Source: Microbacterium sp. C5A9
GTDB taxonomy: Bacteria; Actinomycetota; Actinomycetes; Actinomycetales; Microbacteriaceae
Direction of reading: 5' to 3'
DNA: 64,000 nt
Assembly (NCBI RefSeq): GCF_022627955.1
Contig: NZ_JABXGD010000003.1
Coordinates: 310,001-374,000 of the forward strand
Below are positions 23,922-32,772 of the stretch, one piece after another. The notes under the pieces were generated by a model, which saw only the letters and a program-made list of their open reading frames with translations, made no database searches and was not told the DNA's origin. A program made the translations under genes and the position numbers. Numbering within the stretch: the first letter of the stretch is position 1; each line of letters opens with the position of its first letter.

Positions 23922-25217
23922 ATGTCCCTGCGTCGAACGTCCCTTTCCGCGGTGGCACTCGCAGCCACCTCCGTCCTCGTCGCGGGATGCGCCGCCGGTG
24001 GACAGGCTGCTGAGCCGGTGCCGACGGACACCCCGAAGGGCGAGGTCACCTTCTGGTCGTTCCTGAGCGGCATGTCCGATGTCGCCGCCGCCTTCAATGC
24101 GAGCCAGGACGACATCACCGTGAAGTTCGAGGAGATCCCGAACGGGGCGAACGGCGGCTACACCAAGCTCTCCGCAGCCATCGAATCCGGAAGCGGGCCC
24201 GACGTCGTGGGCATCGAATACGACCGGCTCCCCGGATTCGTGGCGGCGGAGCAGCTCGCACCCCTCGACGACCTGGTCTCGGACGATGTGCTGGGCGAGT
24301 ACGACGAGCAGGTGCGCACCCTCGTGTCGTTCGGCGACGCGGCCTACGCCCTCCCATACGACGCCCCGCCGATGGTCATCTGGTATCGACAGGACGTGCT
24401 CGAGGCGGCGGGCGTCGAGGTGCCCACGACGTGGGACGAGTTCGAAGAGGCGGCACGCGCCGTCAAAGCGGTGAACCCCGACGCCTATCTCACGAGCTTC
24501 TTCACGAACGAGCCGCAGCTCGCCCCGATGTCGTGGCAGGCGGGAGCCGAGTGGTTCAGCGTCGAGGACGACAGCTGGAAGGTCGGCGTCGACGACTCGA
24601 CTTCGCAGGAGGTCGCCGACTACTGGCAGCGTCTGATCGACGAGGGCCTGGTCAAGAAGCAGCTCGGGTTCAGCGACGAATGGACCGCCGACCTGAACAA
24701 CGGCGTCGTGAACGCATGGGTGGGTGGATCGTGGAGCGCCTCCGCGTTGAAGACCCGCACCGAGGCATCGGGACAGGCCGGGAAGTGGGTCGCCGCCGCA
24801 CCACCGTCGTGGGACGGCGAGCCGACGAGCGCGTTGAGCGGAGGGACCAGCTTCGCGATCCCCGAGAACTCCGACAACGCGGCCGCGGCCGCGGTCTTCC
24901 TCGAGTGGCTCGTCACCTCTCCCGAGGCGATCGAGGCGCGAGGTGCCGTGGGCACGGCGTACCTGGCCTATCCCGGGCTCAATGACGTCGCCGCATCCGT
25001 CGCCCCGACCGACTACTACGCGAACGACATCTACGCGGTCTTCGATGAGGCATCCGCTGACCTCGGTCCGTGGGCCTGGGGCCCGAAGTACGACCTCACG
25101 GCGACGGCGCTCAAGGACTCCGTCACCACGTCTCCGACATTGAGCGACGCACTGGCATCCACCCAGAAGGCCACCGTCGGCGGGCTCGAGAAGCTCGGCC
25201 TCGACATCAAGGAATAG
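23922..25217 (+). CDS. Sugar ABC importer, substrate-binding lipoprotein
   Basis: 431 aa. Lipoprotein signal with VLVAGC (Cys23). The mature protein is a family 1 extracellular solute-binding fold: GEVTFWSFLSGMSDVAAAFNASQDDITVKFEEIPNG, GPDVVGIEYDRLPGFVAAEQLAPLDDLV, ALPYDAPPMVIWYRQDVLEAAGVEVPTTWDEFEEAA and the C-terminal region with AFLEWL-type packing. Such proteins bind oligosaccharides outside the membrane. AAAGGAG is the ribosome site. First gene of an operon with two permeases; the ATPase is absent, as is common where a shared MsiK-like ATPase serves many importers. Confidence 0.94.
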   Translation: MSLRRTSLSAVALAATSVLVAGCAAGGQAAEPVPTDTPKGEVTFWSFLSGMSDVAAAFNASQDDITVKFEEIPNGANGGYTKLSAAIESGSGPDVVGIEYDRLPGFVAAEQLAPLDDLVSDDVLGEYDEQVRTLVSFGDAAYALPYDAPPMVIWYRQDVLEAAGVEVPTTWDEFEEAARAVKAVNPDAYLTSFFTNEPQLAPMSWQAGAEWFSVEDDSWKVGVDDSTSQEVADYWQRLIDEGLVKKQLGFSDEWTADLNNGVVNAWVGGSWSASALKTRTEASGQAGKWVAAAPPSWDGEPTSALSGGTSFAIPENSDNAAAAAVFLEWLVTSPEAIEARGAVGTAYLAYPGLNDVAASVAPTDYYANDIYAVFDEASADLGPWAWGPKYDLTATALKDSVTTSPTLSDALASTQKATVGGLEKLGLDIKE

Positions 25218-25283
25218 CCCATGCATCGTCGGGCGGGCGCTGAAGCGCACCCGCCCGACGGTCCGGAGCGAAGGACACAGACC

Positions 25284-26213
25284 ATGACGACTCAGGCATC
25301 CGCCACGAGGCGCACGCGAAGGAAGACGATTCCAGGAACGGGCGGACGCACGGCATCCGTGTTCCTGATCCCCTTCTTCGTGCTCTTCGCACTGACGATG
25401 ATCGCCCCGGTGATCTACGCGATCGGAATGAGCCTCTTCGCCGAACGGCGCAGTGGGCTCGGCTTCGGCGGAGCGACGGTCGAGTTCGTGGGACTCGGCA
25501 ACTATGTCGAGGTGCTGAGCGACACGACCTTCACCGACGGCTTCGGGCGCCTGGCGATCTACTGCCTGCTCTACGTCCCGACGCTGCTCGCGGTCGCGCT
25601 CGTGCTCGCCTTGCTGCTCGACTCCGCCGTCGCCTACGCGAAGCGGGCCTTCCAGTTGCTGCTGTTCCTGCCGCACGCGGTGCCTGGCGTGATCGCCGCG
25701 CTGATCTGGGCGTACCTCTACACCCCCGGCGTCAGCCCGATCGTGAAGGCGCTGGAATCCGGCGGCATCGGGATCGACTTCCTCTCGGTGCAACTCGTGC
25801 TCCCCTCGATGGTCAACATCGCGGTGTGGGAGTGGGCGGGTTACAACGTCATCATCCTCTTCACGGCGTTGCAGGCGGTGCCGCGCGAGATCCTCGAGGC
25901 CGCGAGGGTCGACGGCGCAGGCGAGATCCGCACCGCTCTGTCGATCAAGACGCCCCTCGTCTGGCCGGCTCTGGGCGTCGCGCTGCTCTTCACCGTGATC
26001 GGCTCGCTGCAGCTGTTCACCGAGCCGAAGATCCTGTCCTCTGCGACGACGGCGGTGACCAGCACCTGGGTGCCGAACATGTGGGCGTACGACGCGGCGT
26101 TCAACCGCAACAACCTGCCCCAGGCAGCCGCCGCCTCGATCATCCTCGCCCTGCTCGCCGGCCTGCTGTCGTGGGTCGTCACCCGATTCACCTCGAAGGA
26201 GCCGACGCGATGA
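25284..26213 (+). CDS. Sugar ABC importer permease 1 (MalF type)
   Basis: 309 aa with six hydrophobic segments and a charged N-terminus. The EAA loop reads EILEAARVDGAGEIRTALSIKTPLVWPALG, which contacts the ATPase. FQLLLFLPHAVPGVIAALIWAYLYTPGVSPI is typical of the UgpA/MalF group. Its stop overlaps the start of the second permease by 4 bases. Works with the binding protein at 23922 to import an unidentified sugar. Confidence 0.94.
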   Translation: MTTQASATRRTRRKTIPGTGGRTASVFLIPFFVLFALTMIAPVIYAIGMSLFAERRSGLGFGGATVEFVGLGNYVEVLSDTTFTDGFGRLAIYCLLYVPTLLAVALVLALLLDSAVAYAKRAFQLLLFLPHAVPGVIAALIWAYLYTPGVSPIVKALESGGIGIDFLSVQLVLPSMVNIAVWEWAGYNVIILFTALQAVPREILEAARVDGAGEIRTALSIKTPLVWPALGVALLFTVIGSLQLFTEPKILSSATTAVTSTWVPNMWAYDAAFNRNNLPQAAAASIILALLAGLLSWVVTRFTSKEPTR

Positions 26214-27121
26214 CCGCCGTGATCGACCGCCCTGCCTCGCAGACGCCGACCCCCGTGAAGCCGATCCGCTCGCACCGCCCGCGCGCCACCAGCCGCACCG
26301 CAGCGAAGGTCGGTGTCAACGGACTGCTCGTCCTCGGCTCGGCCTACATGGTGCTGCCGCTGCTCTGGCTGGTGTTCGCCGCGACCAAGGATGCCGGCGA
26401 CCTCTACTCGGGCAACGCCTTCGCCTTCGGCACCGACCTCGTCGCCAACCTGCAGCGGCTGCTGGCACAGGACGACGGGATCTTCCTCCGGTGGCTGGCG
26501 AACAGCATCCTCTACGCGGGAATCGGAGCCGTCGTCGGTGGGTTCGTGTCGCTCATGGCCGGCTACGCGTTCGACAAGTTCGAGTTCCGCGGCAAACGGG
26601 GGCTCTATGCGTCGGTGCTCGTGGGAGTCCTGATCCCGAACACCGCCACGGTCATCCCGCTGTACCTGCTCGCCGCATCCATCGGACTCACCAACACGAT
26701 CTGGGCGGTGCTCATCCCCACGCTCTGCAACCCCTTCAGCGTCTACCTGGCGCGGGTGTTCTCGTCGGGCTACCTGCCCGCCGAGACGCTCGAGGCCGCG
26801 AGGGTCGACGGTGCGGGCCCCATCCGCAGCTTCCTGCAGGTCGGGCTGCCGATGCTGGTCCCCGGATTCGTCACGATCGCTCTCTTCCAGTTCGTGGGCA
26901 TCTGGAACAACTTCATGCTCCCGCTGATCATGCTGCAGGACCGTGATCTGTTCCCCTCCAGCGTCGGCATCGCGCTGTGGCAGAGCCAGGTGCAGCAGAA
27001 CCCCGAGTTCTCGACCCTCGTGATCGCAGGATCGTTCGTCTCGGTGATCCCGCTGATCGTCGCGTTCGTGATGCTGCAGCGCTTCTGGCGATCCGGCCTG
27101 TCGGCGGGGAGCGTCAAATGA
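26210..27121 (+). CDS. Sugar ABC importer permease 2 (MalG type)
   Basis: 303 aa, six hydrophobic segments after a 35-residue cytoplasmic tail. EAA loop ETLEAARVDGAGPIRSFLQVGLPMLVPG is clear. The MVLPLLWLVFAATKDAGDLYSGNAFAFG opening and IWNNFMLPLIMLQDRDLFPSSVGIALWQSQ ending follow the MalG/UgpE pattern. ATGA overlap on both sides, so tightly coupled to permease 1 and to the dehydrogenase downstream. Confidence 0.94.
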   Translation: MTAVIDRPASQTPTPVKPIRSHRPRATSRTAAKVGVNGLLVLGSAYMVLPLLWLVFAATKDAGDLYSGNAFAFGTDLVANLQRLLAQDDGIFLRWLANSILYAGIGAVVGGFVSLMAGYAFDKFEFRGKRGLYASVLVGVLIPNTATVIPLYLLAASIGLTNTIWAVLIPTLCNPFSVYLARVFSSGYLPAETLEAARVDGAGPIRSFLQVGLPMLVPGFVTIALFQFVGIWNNFMLPLIMLQDRDLFPSSVGIALWQSQVQQNPEFSTLVIAGSFVSVIPLIVAFVMLQRFWRSGLSAGSVK

Positions 27122-28125
27122 GCGTGCGCCGGCCGGTGATCGCCTTCGCCATGACCGACTCGGTGCGTGGCCGCGTGTTCCCCGAACGGGTCATGCGCGA
27201 CTACGCCGCCGCGGCCGACATCGCCGGCATCCTCACCGAGTACACCTCCGACCATGCACGCTCGGTGCTCGCTCGGGTCGAGGTCCTCGTGACGGGCTGG
27301 GGCGCACCGCGAATCGACGCTGCGGTGCTCGACGCAGCGCCCCGCCTGGAGGCGGTGCTGCATGCAGCGGGAACGGTCAAGCCCTACCTCGACCCGTGCG
27401 TGATCGAGCGCGGAGTGCGGGTCAGCTCGGCCGCCGGCGCCAACGCCGTGCCCGTCGCCGAGTACGCCGTCGCCATGATCGTGCTGGCGGGCAAGCAGGT
27501 GCTCCCGATCGCCCGCCACTATCGCCGGGTGCAGGAGGAGTTCGACATCGAGGCGTCGTTCCCGGATCTCGGCAACTACGGTCAGCGCATCGGCATCATC
27601 GGGGCGTCGAAGATCGGCCGGATCGTCATCGGGATGCTGCGGGCATACTCGTTCGAGGTCGTGGTCTACGACCCGTACCTGACCGAGGCGGACGCGGCGG
27701 AGCTGCGCGTCACCTCCGTCGCGCTCGACGAGCTGCTGCGTACGAGCCGTGTCGTCTCGGTGCATGCCCCGTCGCTGCCGTCGACGATCGATCTGGTGGA
27801 TGCCGCCGGCATCGATCTGATGCCGCGCGGCGCGACTCTGGTGAACACCGCGCGCGGAGAGATCATCGATCAGGACGCCCTCACGCGGCGAGTGCTCGCG
27901 GGTGAGCTGTTCGCGATTCTCGACGTCACCGTGCCGTGGATCCTCGAGCCGGATCACCCCCTCTACACGTCCGATCATGCGCTGCTCACTCCGCACATCG
28001 CGGGGTCCTACGGGGTCGAACTCGAGCGGTTGTCGGAAGCGATGCTCGACGAGCTGCGCAGGATCGCGCGGGGCGAACCGCTCGCACACGAGATCGAGCC
28101 CGAACTGCTCGCCATCACCGCCTGA
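27118..28125 (+). CDS. D-isomer-specific 2-hydroxyacid dehydrogenase family protein
   Basis: 335 aa. NAD-binding core RIGIIGASKIGRIVIGMLRAYSFEVVVYDPYL (GxGxxG variant GASKIG), LPSTIDLVDAAGIDLMPRGATLVNTARGEIIDQDAL with the catalytic Arg in NTARGE, then a Glu, and LLTPHIAGS with the catalytic His. Oxidises or reduces 2-oxo/2-hydroxy acids with NAD(P). ATG overlaps the permease stop, so it belongs to the sugar operon; it may reduce a keto acid produced from the imported sugar, or act on an oxidised sugar. The Gly motif GASKIG is slightly off the usual GxGxxG. Confidence 0.88.
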   Translation: MSVRRPVIAFAMTDSVRGRVFPERVMRDYAAAADIAGILTEYTSDHARSVLARVEVLVTGWGAPRIDAAVLDAAPRLEAVLHAAGTVKPYLDPCVIERGVRVSSAAGANAVPVAEYAVAMIVLAGKQVLPIARHYRRVQEEFDIEASFPDLGNYGQRIGIIGASKIGRIVIGMLRAYSFEVVVYDPYLTEADAAELRVTSVALDELLRTSRVVSVHAPSLPSTIDLVDAAGIDLMPRGATLVNTARGEIIDQDALTRRVLAGELFAILDVTVPWILEPDHPLYTSDHALLTPHIAGSYGVELERLSEAMLDELRRIARGEPLAHEIEPELLAITA

Positions 28126-28168
28126 CCCGACGCCTCCCCATCATTCGACGACGAAGCACGGAGCCACC

Positions 28169-30193
28169 ATGTCCGAACCCCTGAAGATGACCAGACGGAC
28201 CGTCCTCCTCGCCGGTGCCGGTGGTCTGCTCGCGGCTGCGGCCGGAGTCGGATCGGCGCAGTCGGCGAGTGCCACACCCTCGCTCTTCCCCGCTGGTCGC
28301 ACCGGTACCACGATCACCGAGATCGGGCCCGGAATCATGCAGTACTCGTTGATGAGCGGAGTGCTGCTCGACGGTGTCTGCTACATCGGGTCGCGCAACC
28401 TCGAGCCGACCGGCATCCTCGCCTTCGATGTCGCATCGGCCACGGTCACGCACTCGACCACGCTCGCGACCGGTCACAGCATCCAGGCGCTCGCGGTGGA
28501 TCCCGTGCGCAAGGTGCTCTACGCCGGCATCCTGCAGAAGGCCGCGAGTGCCAACAATCTGTATCGCTGGGACCTGAGCGACCTCGCCTCGCCCGCGGTG
28601 GCGATCGGACGCATCGGAGACCGCGATGTGCGAGACCTCGCCGTCTCGTCCGACGGCACCGTCTTCGCGGTCGGAGGCGGCGGCACGGGCGCTCCCGCGC
28701 TGTGGCAGTACGACCCGTCTTCCGGGGCGGTCACGAGTCTCGGCGTGCCCGACGCGAACGCGACTCTCGCTCGGGCTGTGGCGGCGACAGATCAGACGGT
28801 GTTCTTCGGGGCCGGCAGCACGCTCGGGGGCGGAGCGGGCACGAGCAGGGCGGCGCTCTACGCGTTCGATCGCGCGTCGGGGACCTTCTCCGACATCACG
28901 CCCGTGGAGATGGTGAATGACCCCAGCATCCGCGACCTCACGGTCTCCGGTGACCGGCTTCTCGTGTCGTCCGCCGGTTCGACCGAGCCGTCGAAGCTCG
29001 CCGAGATCTCGCTCGCCGATCACGCGTCGTACCGCGCAGTGACGTCGATCGGCACCACGGCCAAGAACTTCGCCGTTCTGGGTGACGACGTCTTCTGCGC
29101 GAACGACGCCGGTGTGGTGCGGTGGACGCCGGGTGAGGCTGCCGTGCAGCAGCTCCCCGTGACGAGAGACCTCGGGGAGATCTGGGGGCTCGACGCCCGG
29201 GATGACGGATTGGTCGTGGTCTCGGGCTACGGCTTCGTCGCTGCGCTCGACGCCGCCGGTGCGCTGCGAGGCGAGTACGACCTCGGCACGGCCGGTGCGC
29301 CGGTGAGCGCGCAGACCTGCATGGGCATCGCGGTCGGTGCCGGCTTCGCCTACGTCGGCGGCAACGGCGGCATCGCCCGCCACGATCTGCGACGCGGCGG
29401 TGCGGTGAATCTCCGCGCGCCCGGAGAGGCGAAGGATGCCGAGGTGATCGGCGGCGTGCTCTACACCGGCCAGTACAACTCGCAGGGGATCTGGGCGTAC
29501 GACCCCCGCTCAGCAGAGCCGATCCGCCGCGTGGCCTCCTTCCCGACCGCGCAGAATCGTCCGCTGGACACCCACTGGGATGACTGCAATCGGCTGCTGC
29601 TCGTGGCGGCGCAGGCCGACACCGAGGGCGGTGGCTCGCTGTGGACGTTCGATCCGAAGACGGGTGAGAGCACCCATGCGATCAATCCGATCGACGACGT
29701 GCAGCTGGTGCGTGCTGTGGTGGCGGTCGACGGCGTCGCGTACCTCGGTGGCGACAACGCGCAGAAGGCCGGACCTCGCGGCACGATCGTCGCATGGGAT
29801 CCGGTGGCGCACCGGGAGCTCTGGCGGGTGGAGACGGGCGCGTCGAACGGAATCGCCGCCCTCGCCGCGCACGGACGGCACCTTTTCGCCCTCACGATCA
29901 AGGGTGCGCTGGTGGTGATCGACCGTCCGCGCCGTGAGGTCGTCCACACAGGCGACCTCGCCGCGCTCGGTCCCGGCTTCGCCGCGATGAAGGCGGCCCG
30001 AGGTGTGATCTACGGGGTCTCCGACACGAACCTCTTCCGGATCGACCCTCGCACCTTCGCGGTGACGACCGTCGTACCGGGCATCAACGGCGGCTGGTAC
30101 AGCGGACCTCACCTGAACGTCGATGAAGACGGTGCTGTGTTCACCCTTCGCGGGCGCACGCTGGTCAAGGTCGATGATCGACCACGACGCTGA
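28169..30193 (+). CDS. Tat-exported beta-propeller protein of unknown function
   Basis: 674 aa. A twin-arginine signal TRRTVLLAGAGGLLAAAAG starts at residue 8 with likely cleavage after SASA near 34. The remainder is all beta repeats of about 45-60 residues (GVLLDGVCYIGSRN, RVLYAGIL, TVFAVGGGG, DGLVVVSGYGF, GFAYVGGNGG, GVAYLGGDN, HLFALTIKG, GVIYGVSDT), i.e. one or two seven-bladed propellers of the quinoprotein/YVTN kind. No lyase or hydrolase motif is evident to me, but some polysaccharide lyases share this fold. Last gene of the sugar operon, suggesting extracellular binding or cleavage of the polymer whose products the ABC importer takes up. That is inference. Confidence 0.88.
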   Translation: MSEPLKMTRRTVLLAGAGGLLAAAAGVGSAQSASATPSLFPAGRTGTTITEIGPGIMQYSLMSGVLLDGVCYIGSRNLEPTGILAFDVASATVTHSTTLATGHSIQALAVDPVRKVLYAGILQKAASANNLYRWDLSDLASPAVAIGRIGDRDVRDLAVSSDGTVFAVGGGGTGAPALWQYDPSSGAVTSLGVPDANATLARAVAATDQTVFFGAGSTLGGGAGTSRAALYAFDRASGTFSDITPVEMVNDPSIRDLTVSGDRLLVSSAGSTEPSKLAEISLADHASYRAVTSIGTTAKNFAVLGDDVFCANDAGVVRWTPGEAAVQQLPVTRDLGEIWGLDARDDGLVVVSGYGFVAALDAAGALRGEYDLGTAGAPVSAQTCMGIAVGAGFAYVGGNGGIARHDLRRGGAVNLRAPGEAKDAEVIGGVLYTGQYNSQGIWAYDPRSAEPIRRVASFPTAQNRPLDTHWDDCNRLLLVAAQADTEGGGSLWTFDPKTGESTHAINPIDDVQLVRAVVAVDGVAYLGGDNAQKAGPRGTIVAWDPVAHRELWRVETGASNGIAALAAHGRHLFALTIKGALVVIDRPRREVVHTGDLAALGPGFAAMKAARGVIYGVSDTNLFRIDPRTFAVTTVVPGINGGWYSGPHLNVDEDGAVFTLRGRTLVKVDDRPRR

Positions 30194-30216
30194 CGTCGCC
30201 ACGCCGAGCGCGGCGA

Positions 30217-30253
30217 AACGCTCCGTCCGGGCGCGGGGCCCGGACGGAGCGTT
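30217..30253. terminator. Bidirectional terminator between convergent operons
   Basis: Perfect 16-bp arms 30217-30232 (AACGCTCCGTCCGGGC) and 30238-30253 with a 5-nt loop. Lies 24 bases after the propeller stop and 19 before the stop of the convergent permease; the AT ends of the stem allow use from either side. Confidence 0.88.
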
Positions 30254-30271
30254 CCGTCTCACTGCAGACGA

Positions 30272-31039
30272 TCAACGCACCTTCTTGCGGTAGGCGATGA
30301 TGGCGAACACGTAGGCGACGATCAGGATGCCGACGCACCAGGCCAGCGCGACCCAGATGTCGGTGCCGACGGGCTGCTCGGCGAACAGCGCCTGGATGGT
30401 GTTCACGATCGACGTGACCGGCTGATTCTCGGCGAACCACTGCACGGGGCCGGGCATCGTCTCGGTGGGCACGAAGGCCGAGCTGATGAACGGCAGGAAG
30501 ATCAGGGGGTACGAGAACGCCGTCGCCCCGTCGAGCGTCTTGGCACTGAGTCCGGCGATGATCGCGAGCCACGTGAGCGCCAGGGTGAACAGCAGCAGGA
30601 TGCCGATCACGGCTAGCCACGCGAGGGGACCCGCTCCCGTGCGGAAGCCGAGCAGGAACCCGACCGCGAAGATGATCGCCAGCGTGATGCCGTTCGCGAC
30701 CAGCGAGGTGAGCACGTGGGCCCACAGCACGCTCGATCGGGCGATCGGCATGGAGTGGAAGCGCTCGAAGATGCCGCTCTGCAGGTCGTTGAACAGCCGG
30801 TAGGCGGTGTACGCGATGCCGGATGCCACGGCGATCAGCAGGATGCCGGGGAGCAGGTAGTTGACGTAGTTCTCCGAGCCGATGCTCTGCTGGAGCGCCC
30901 CTCCGAAGACGAACACGAACAGCAGCATCAGGGCGATCGGGGTGACCGCGGTGGTGATGATGGTGTCGGTGCTGCGGAAGATGTGCCGCATCGAGCGGCC
31001 GGTGAGCGTCGCGGTGTCGGCGACGAAGTGCGTGCTCAT
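30272..31039 (-). CDS. DrrB-type ABC exporter permease
   Basis: 255 aa, six hydrophobic segments, ABC-2 membrane fold. ITTAVTPIALMLLFVFVFGGALQ and FERFHSMPIARSSVLWAHVLTSL (cytoplasmic loop) plus AFVPTETMPGPVQWFAENQPVTSIVNTIQALF match daunorubicin-resistance-type permeases. The start overlaps the ATPase stop by 4 bases. Exports an unknown compound together with the ATPase at 31036-31824 under PadR control. Confidence 0.92.
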   Translation of the reverse strand: MSTHFVADTATLTGRSMRHIFRSTDTIITTAVTPIALMLLFVFVFGGALQQSIGSENYVNYLLPGILLIAVASGIAYTAYRLFNDLQSGIFERFHSMPIARSSVLWAHVLTSLVANGITLAIIFAVGFLLGFRTGAGPLAWLAVIGILLLFTLALTWLAIIAGLSAKTLDGATAFSYPLIFLPFISSAFVPTETMPGPVQWFAENQPVTSIVNTIQALFAEQPVGTDIWVALAWCVGILIVAYVFAIIAYRKKVR

Positions 31040-31824
31040 GCTGCGGCCTCCGTTCCGGACTCTGTCGTCGACGGGGTGCCGACGAGGGTGAGGAAGATCT
31101 CCTCGAGGGTGGGCTGCTTCTCGACGTACTCGACCTTCGCGGCGGGCAGCAGGCGCTTGAGCTCGGCGAGGGTGCCGTTCGCGATGATCCGGCCCTCGTG
31201 GAGGATCGCGATGCGGTCGGCCAGATGCTCGGCCTCGTCGAGGTACTGCGTCGTGAGCAGCACGGTGGTGCCAGTGGTCGCGAGCTCCGTGATCACGGCC
31301 CACACCTCGATGCGGGCCTCGGGGTCGAGGCCGGTGGTCGGCTCGTCGAGGTAGATCACCTCGGGGTGTCCGACCAAGCTCATGGCGATGTCGAGGCGCC
31401 GCCGCATGCCGCCGGAGTACGTGCCGACCTTGCGGCCGCCGGCATCCGTCAGCCGGAAGCGGGTGAGCAGGTCGTCGGCGACCTTCGCGGCCTCCGGCAG
31501 GTGACGCAGCCGGGCGACCAGGATGAGGTTCTCCCGTCCGGTGAGGATCTCGTCGACGGCGGCGAACTGCCCGGTGAGGCTGATCCGCTGCCGCACGGCG
31601 AGCGGGTCGGCGGCGACGTCGACCCCCTGCACGGTGACCGTGCCGGCGTCCGACCGCAGCAGGGTGGAGAGGATGCGGATCATGGTGGTCTTGCCCGCGC
31701 CGTTCGAGCCGAGGAGGGCGAAGATCGAGCCCTTCTGCACCTCGAAGTCGACGCCGCGGAGGACGTGCAGGTCGGCGTAGGACTTCTCGATGCCGCGGAC
31801 GCTGATGGCGGCGGAGGCGTTCAT
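31036..31824 (-). CDS. DrrA-type ABC exporter ATP-binding protein
   Basis: 262 aa. Walker A ALLGSNGAGKTTMI (about 35-48), Q-loop SLTGQFAAVDEILTGRENL typical of DrrA, signature YSGGMRRRLDIA, Walker B VIYLDEPTTGLDP, and Gln in place of switch His in LLTTQYLDEAE, again the DrrA hallmark. Shorter than DrrA of Streptomyces (about 330 aa), lacking most of the regulatory tail. Overlaps its neighbours by 4 bases on both sides. Confidence 0.94.
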   Translation of the reverse strand: MNASAAISVRGIEKSYADLHVLRGVDFEVQKGSIFALLGSNGAGKTTMIRILSTLLRSDAGTVTVQGVDVAADPLAVRQRISLTGQFAAVDEILTGRENLILVARLRHLPEAAKVADDLLTRFRLTDAGGRKVGTYSGGMRRRLDIAMSLVGHPEVIYLDEPTTGLDPEARIEVWAVITELATTGTTVLLTTQYLDEAEHLADRIAILHEGRIIANGTLAELKRLLPAAKVEYVEKQPTLEEIFLTLVGTPSTTESGTEAAA

Positions 31825-32192
31825 GATCGGTTCTCCCGTTCTGTCGCGTCGTCGACCGCCTTGATGAGGCGGGCGCGCTCCTTGTCGATCCACTGGGTTC
31901 CGCCGTACGCCTCGGCGTAGGTCTCGGCGAACGAGACGGGGTCGTCTCCGACGATGTCGTCGATCGGGGTGCCGTCGATGGCGGCGCGCTCCCACAGGTC
32001 GGCGAGGTCGAGGAAGATCTGCACGAGCGTGTCGCCGGCGGTGATGCCCCCGTAGTACATCGTGTAGCGGTGCTGGGCGTTGGCGACCGTGCGGTACGGC
32101 TCGGGGAGGGCGTCGATGCGCTTCTTCGCATCGCGGTACTGCTTCTTCTGCTCGAGCGATCCGGTGAGCGCTTCGATCCACTTTGCGGCCAT
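31821..32192 (-). CDS. DUF1048-family protein
   Basis: 123 aa, cytoplasmic, helical: KWIEALTGSLEQKKQYRDAKKRIDALPEPYRTVANAQHRYTMYYGGITAGDTLVQIFLDLADLWERAAIDGTPI. This is the DUF1048 fold, which is regularly found between a PadR regulator and a DrrAB exporter; its biochemical role is not known to me, though a co-regulatory or sensing part is suspected. Here it is 2 bases from the PadR stop and overlaps the ATPase start by 4 bases. Confidence 0.88.
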   Translation of the reverse strand: MAAKWIEALTGSLEQKKQYRDAKKRIDALPEPYRTVANAQHRYTMYYGGITAGDTLVQIFLDLADLWERAAIDGTPIDDIVGDDPVSFAETYAEAYGGTQWIDKERARLIKAVDDATERENRS

Positions 32193-32194
32193 GG

Positions 32195-32554
32195 TCAGTT
32201 CTCCTCGTTCGTGGTGCTGTCGATGTGATGGGTGTCCGTGTTGAGTCGTTCGATGTGCTGCGCGAGGAAGTTCCAGGTCTTCCAGAACTCCTCGAGCTCC
32301 TGGGTGCCCGCCGCGTTCAGCGAGTACACCTTGCGGGGAGGTCCCTTCTCGCTCGGGACCTTCTCGACGTCGACGAGCTTCTTCTGCTCGACGCGCACGA
32401 GCAGGGCGTAGATCGTGCCCTCGGCGATCTCGGTGAAGCCGTGATCGCGGATGCGGGTGGTGATCTCGTATCCGTAGGCCGGCTGCTCGGCGAGGAGAGC
32501 CAGGACGATGCCCTCCAGGGTGCCTTTGAGCATCTCGGTCATCTGCTTGCCCAT
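32195..32554 (-). CDS. PadR-family repressor
   Basis: 119 aa. PadR winged helix: LKGTLEGIVLALLAEQPAYGYEITTRIRDHGFTEIAEGTIYALLVRVEQKKLVDVEKVPSEKGPPRKVYSLNAAG, followed by a short C-terminal helix for dimerisation. Start at MGKQM with GAGG upstream. First gene of the DUF1048-DrrAB operon. The region 32583-32641 carries a TTGCTA/17/TTACTT promoter and three copies of a 21-bp motif that should be its operators. Confidence 0.93.
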   Translation of the reverse strand: MGKQMTEMLKGTLEGIVLALLAEQPAYGYEITTRIRDHGFTEIAEGTIYALLVRVEQKKLVDVEKVPSEKGPPRKVYSLNAAGTQELEEFWKTWNFLAQHIERLNTDTHHIDSTTNEEN

Positions 32555-32582
32555 GAGAGCCTCGTTCCGTCGTATCCGGTAC

Positions 32583-32641
32583 TCAGTGTTGCTGGGTACC
32601 GGTACAAAGTAACACCGAGCACCGGTACTTAGCAACACCGA
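32583..32641. promoter_or_regulatory. PadR promoter with three copies of a 21-bp operator motif
   Basis: ACCGGTAC..AG.AACACCGA begins at 32598 and 32621 (direct copies 23 bp apart), and an inverted copy runs 32583-32603, sharing the ACCGGT centre with the first. On the minus strand TTGCTA (32635-32630), 17 bp, TTACTT (32612-32607) forms a promoter fully covered by these sites. Confidence 0.75.
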
Positions 32642-32772
32642 ATACTGAACTTCTCCGGATCGTCGGAGGGCTCATCGATCACGGCGCAGCAGGAAGGCGC
32701 GCGTCAGCGGCGGCACTGCCGGCACCGCGCGCGATCAGGCCTGTTCGTGCTGAGGCGTGAAGGGGTGGGATC

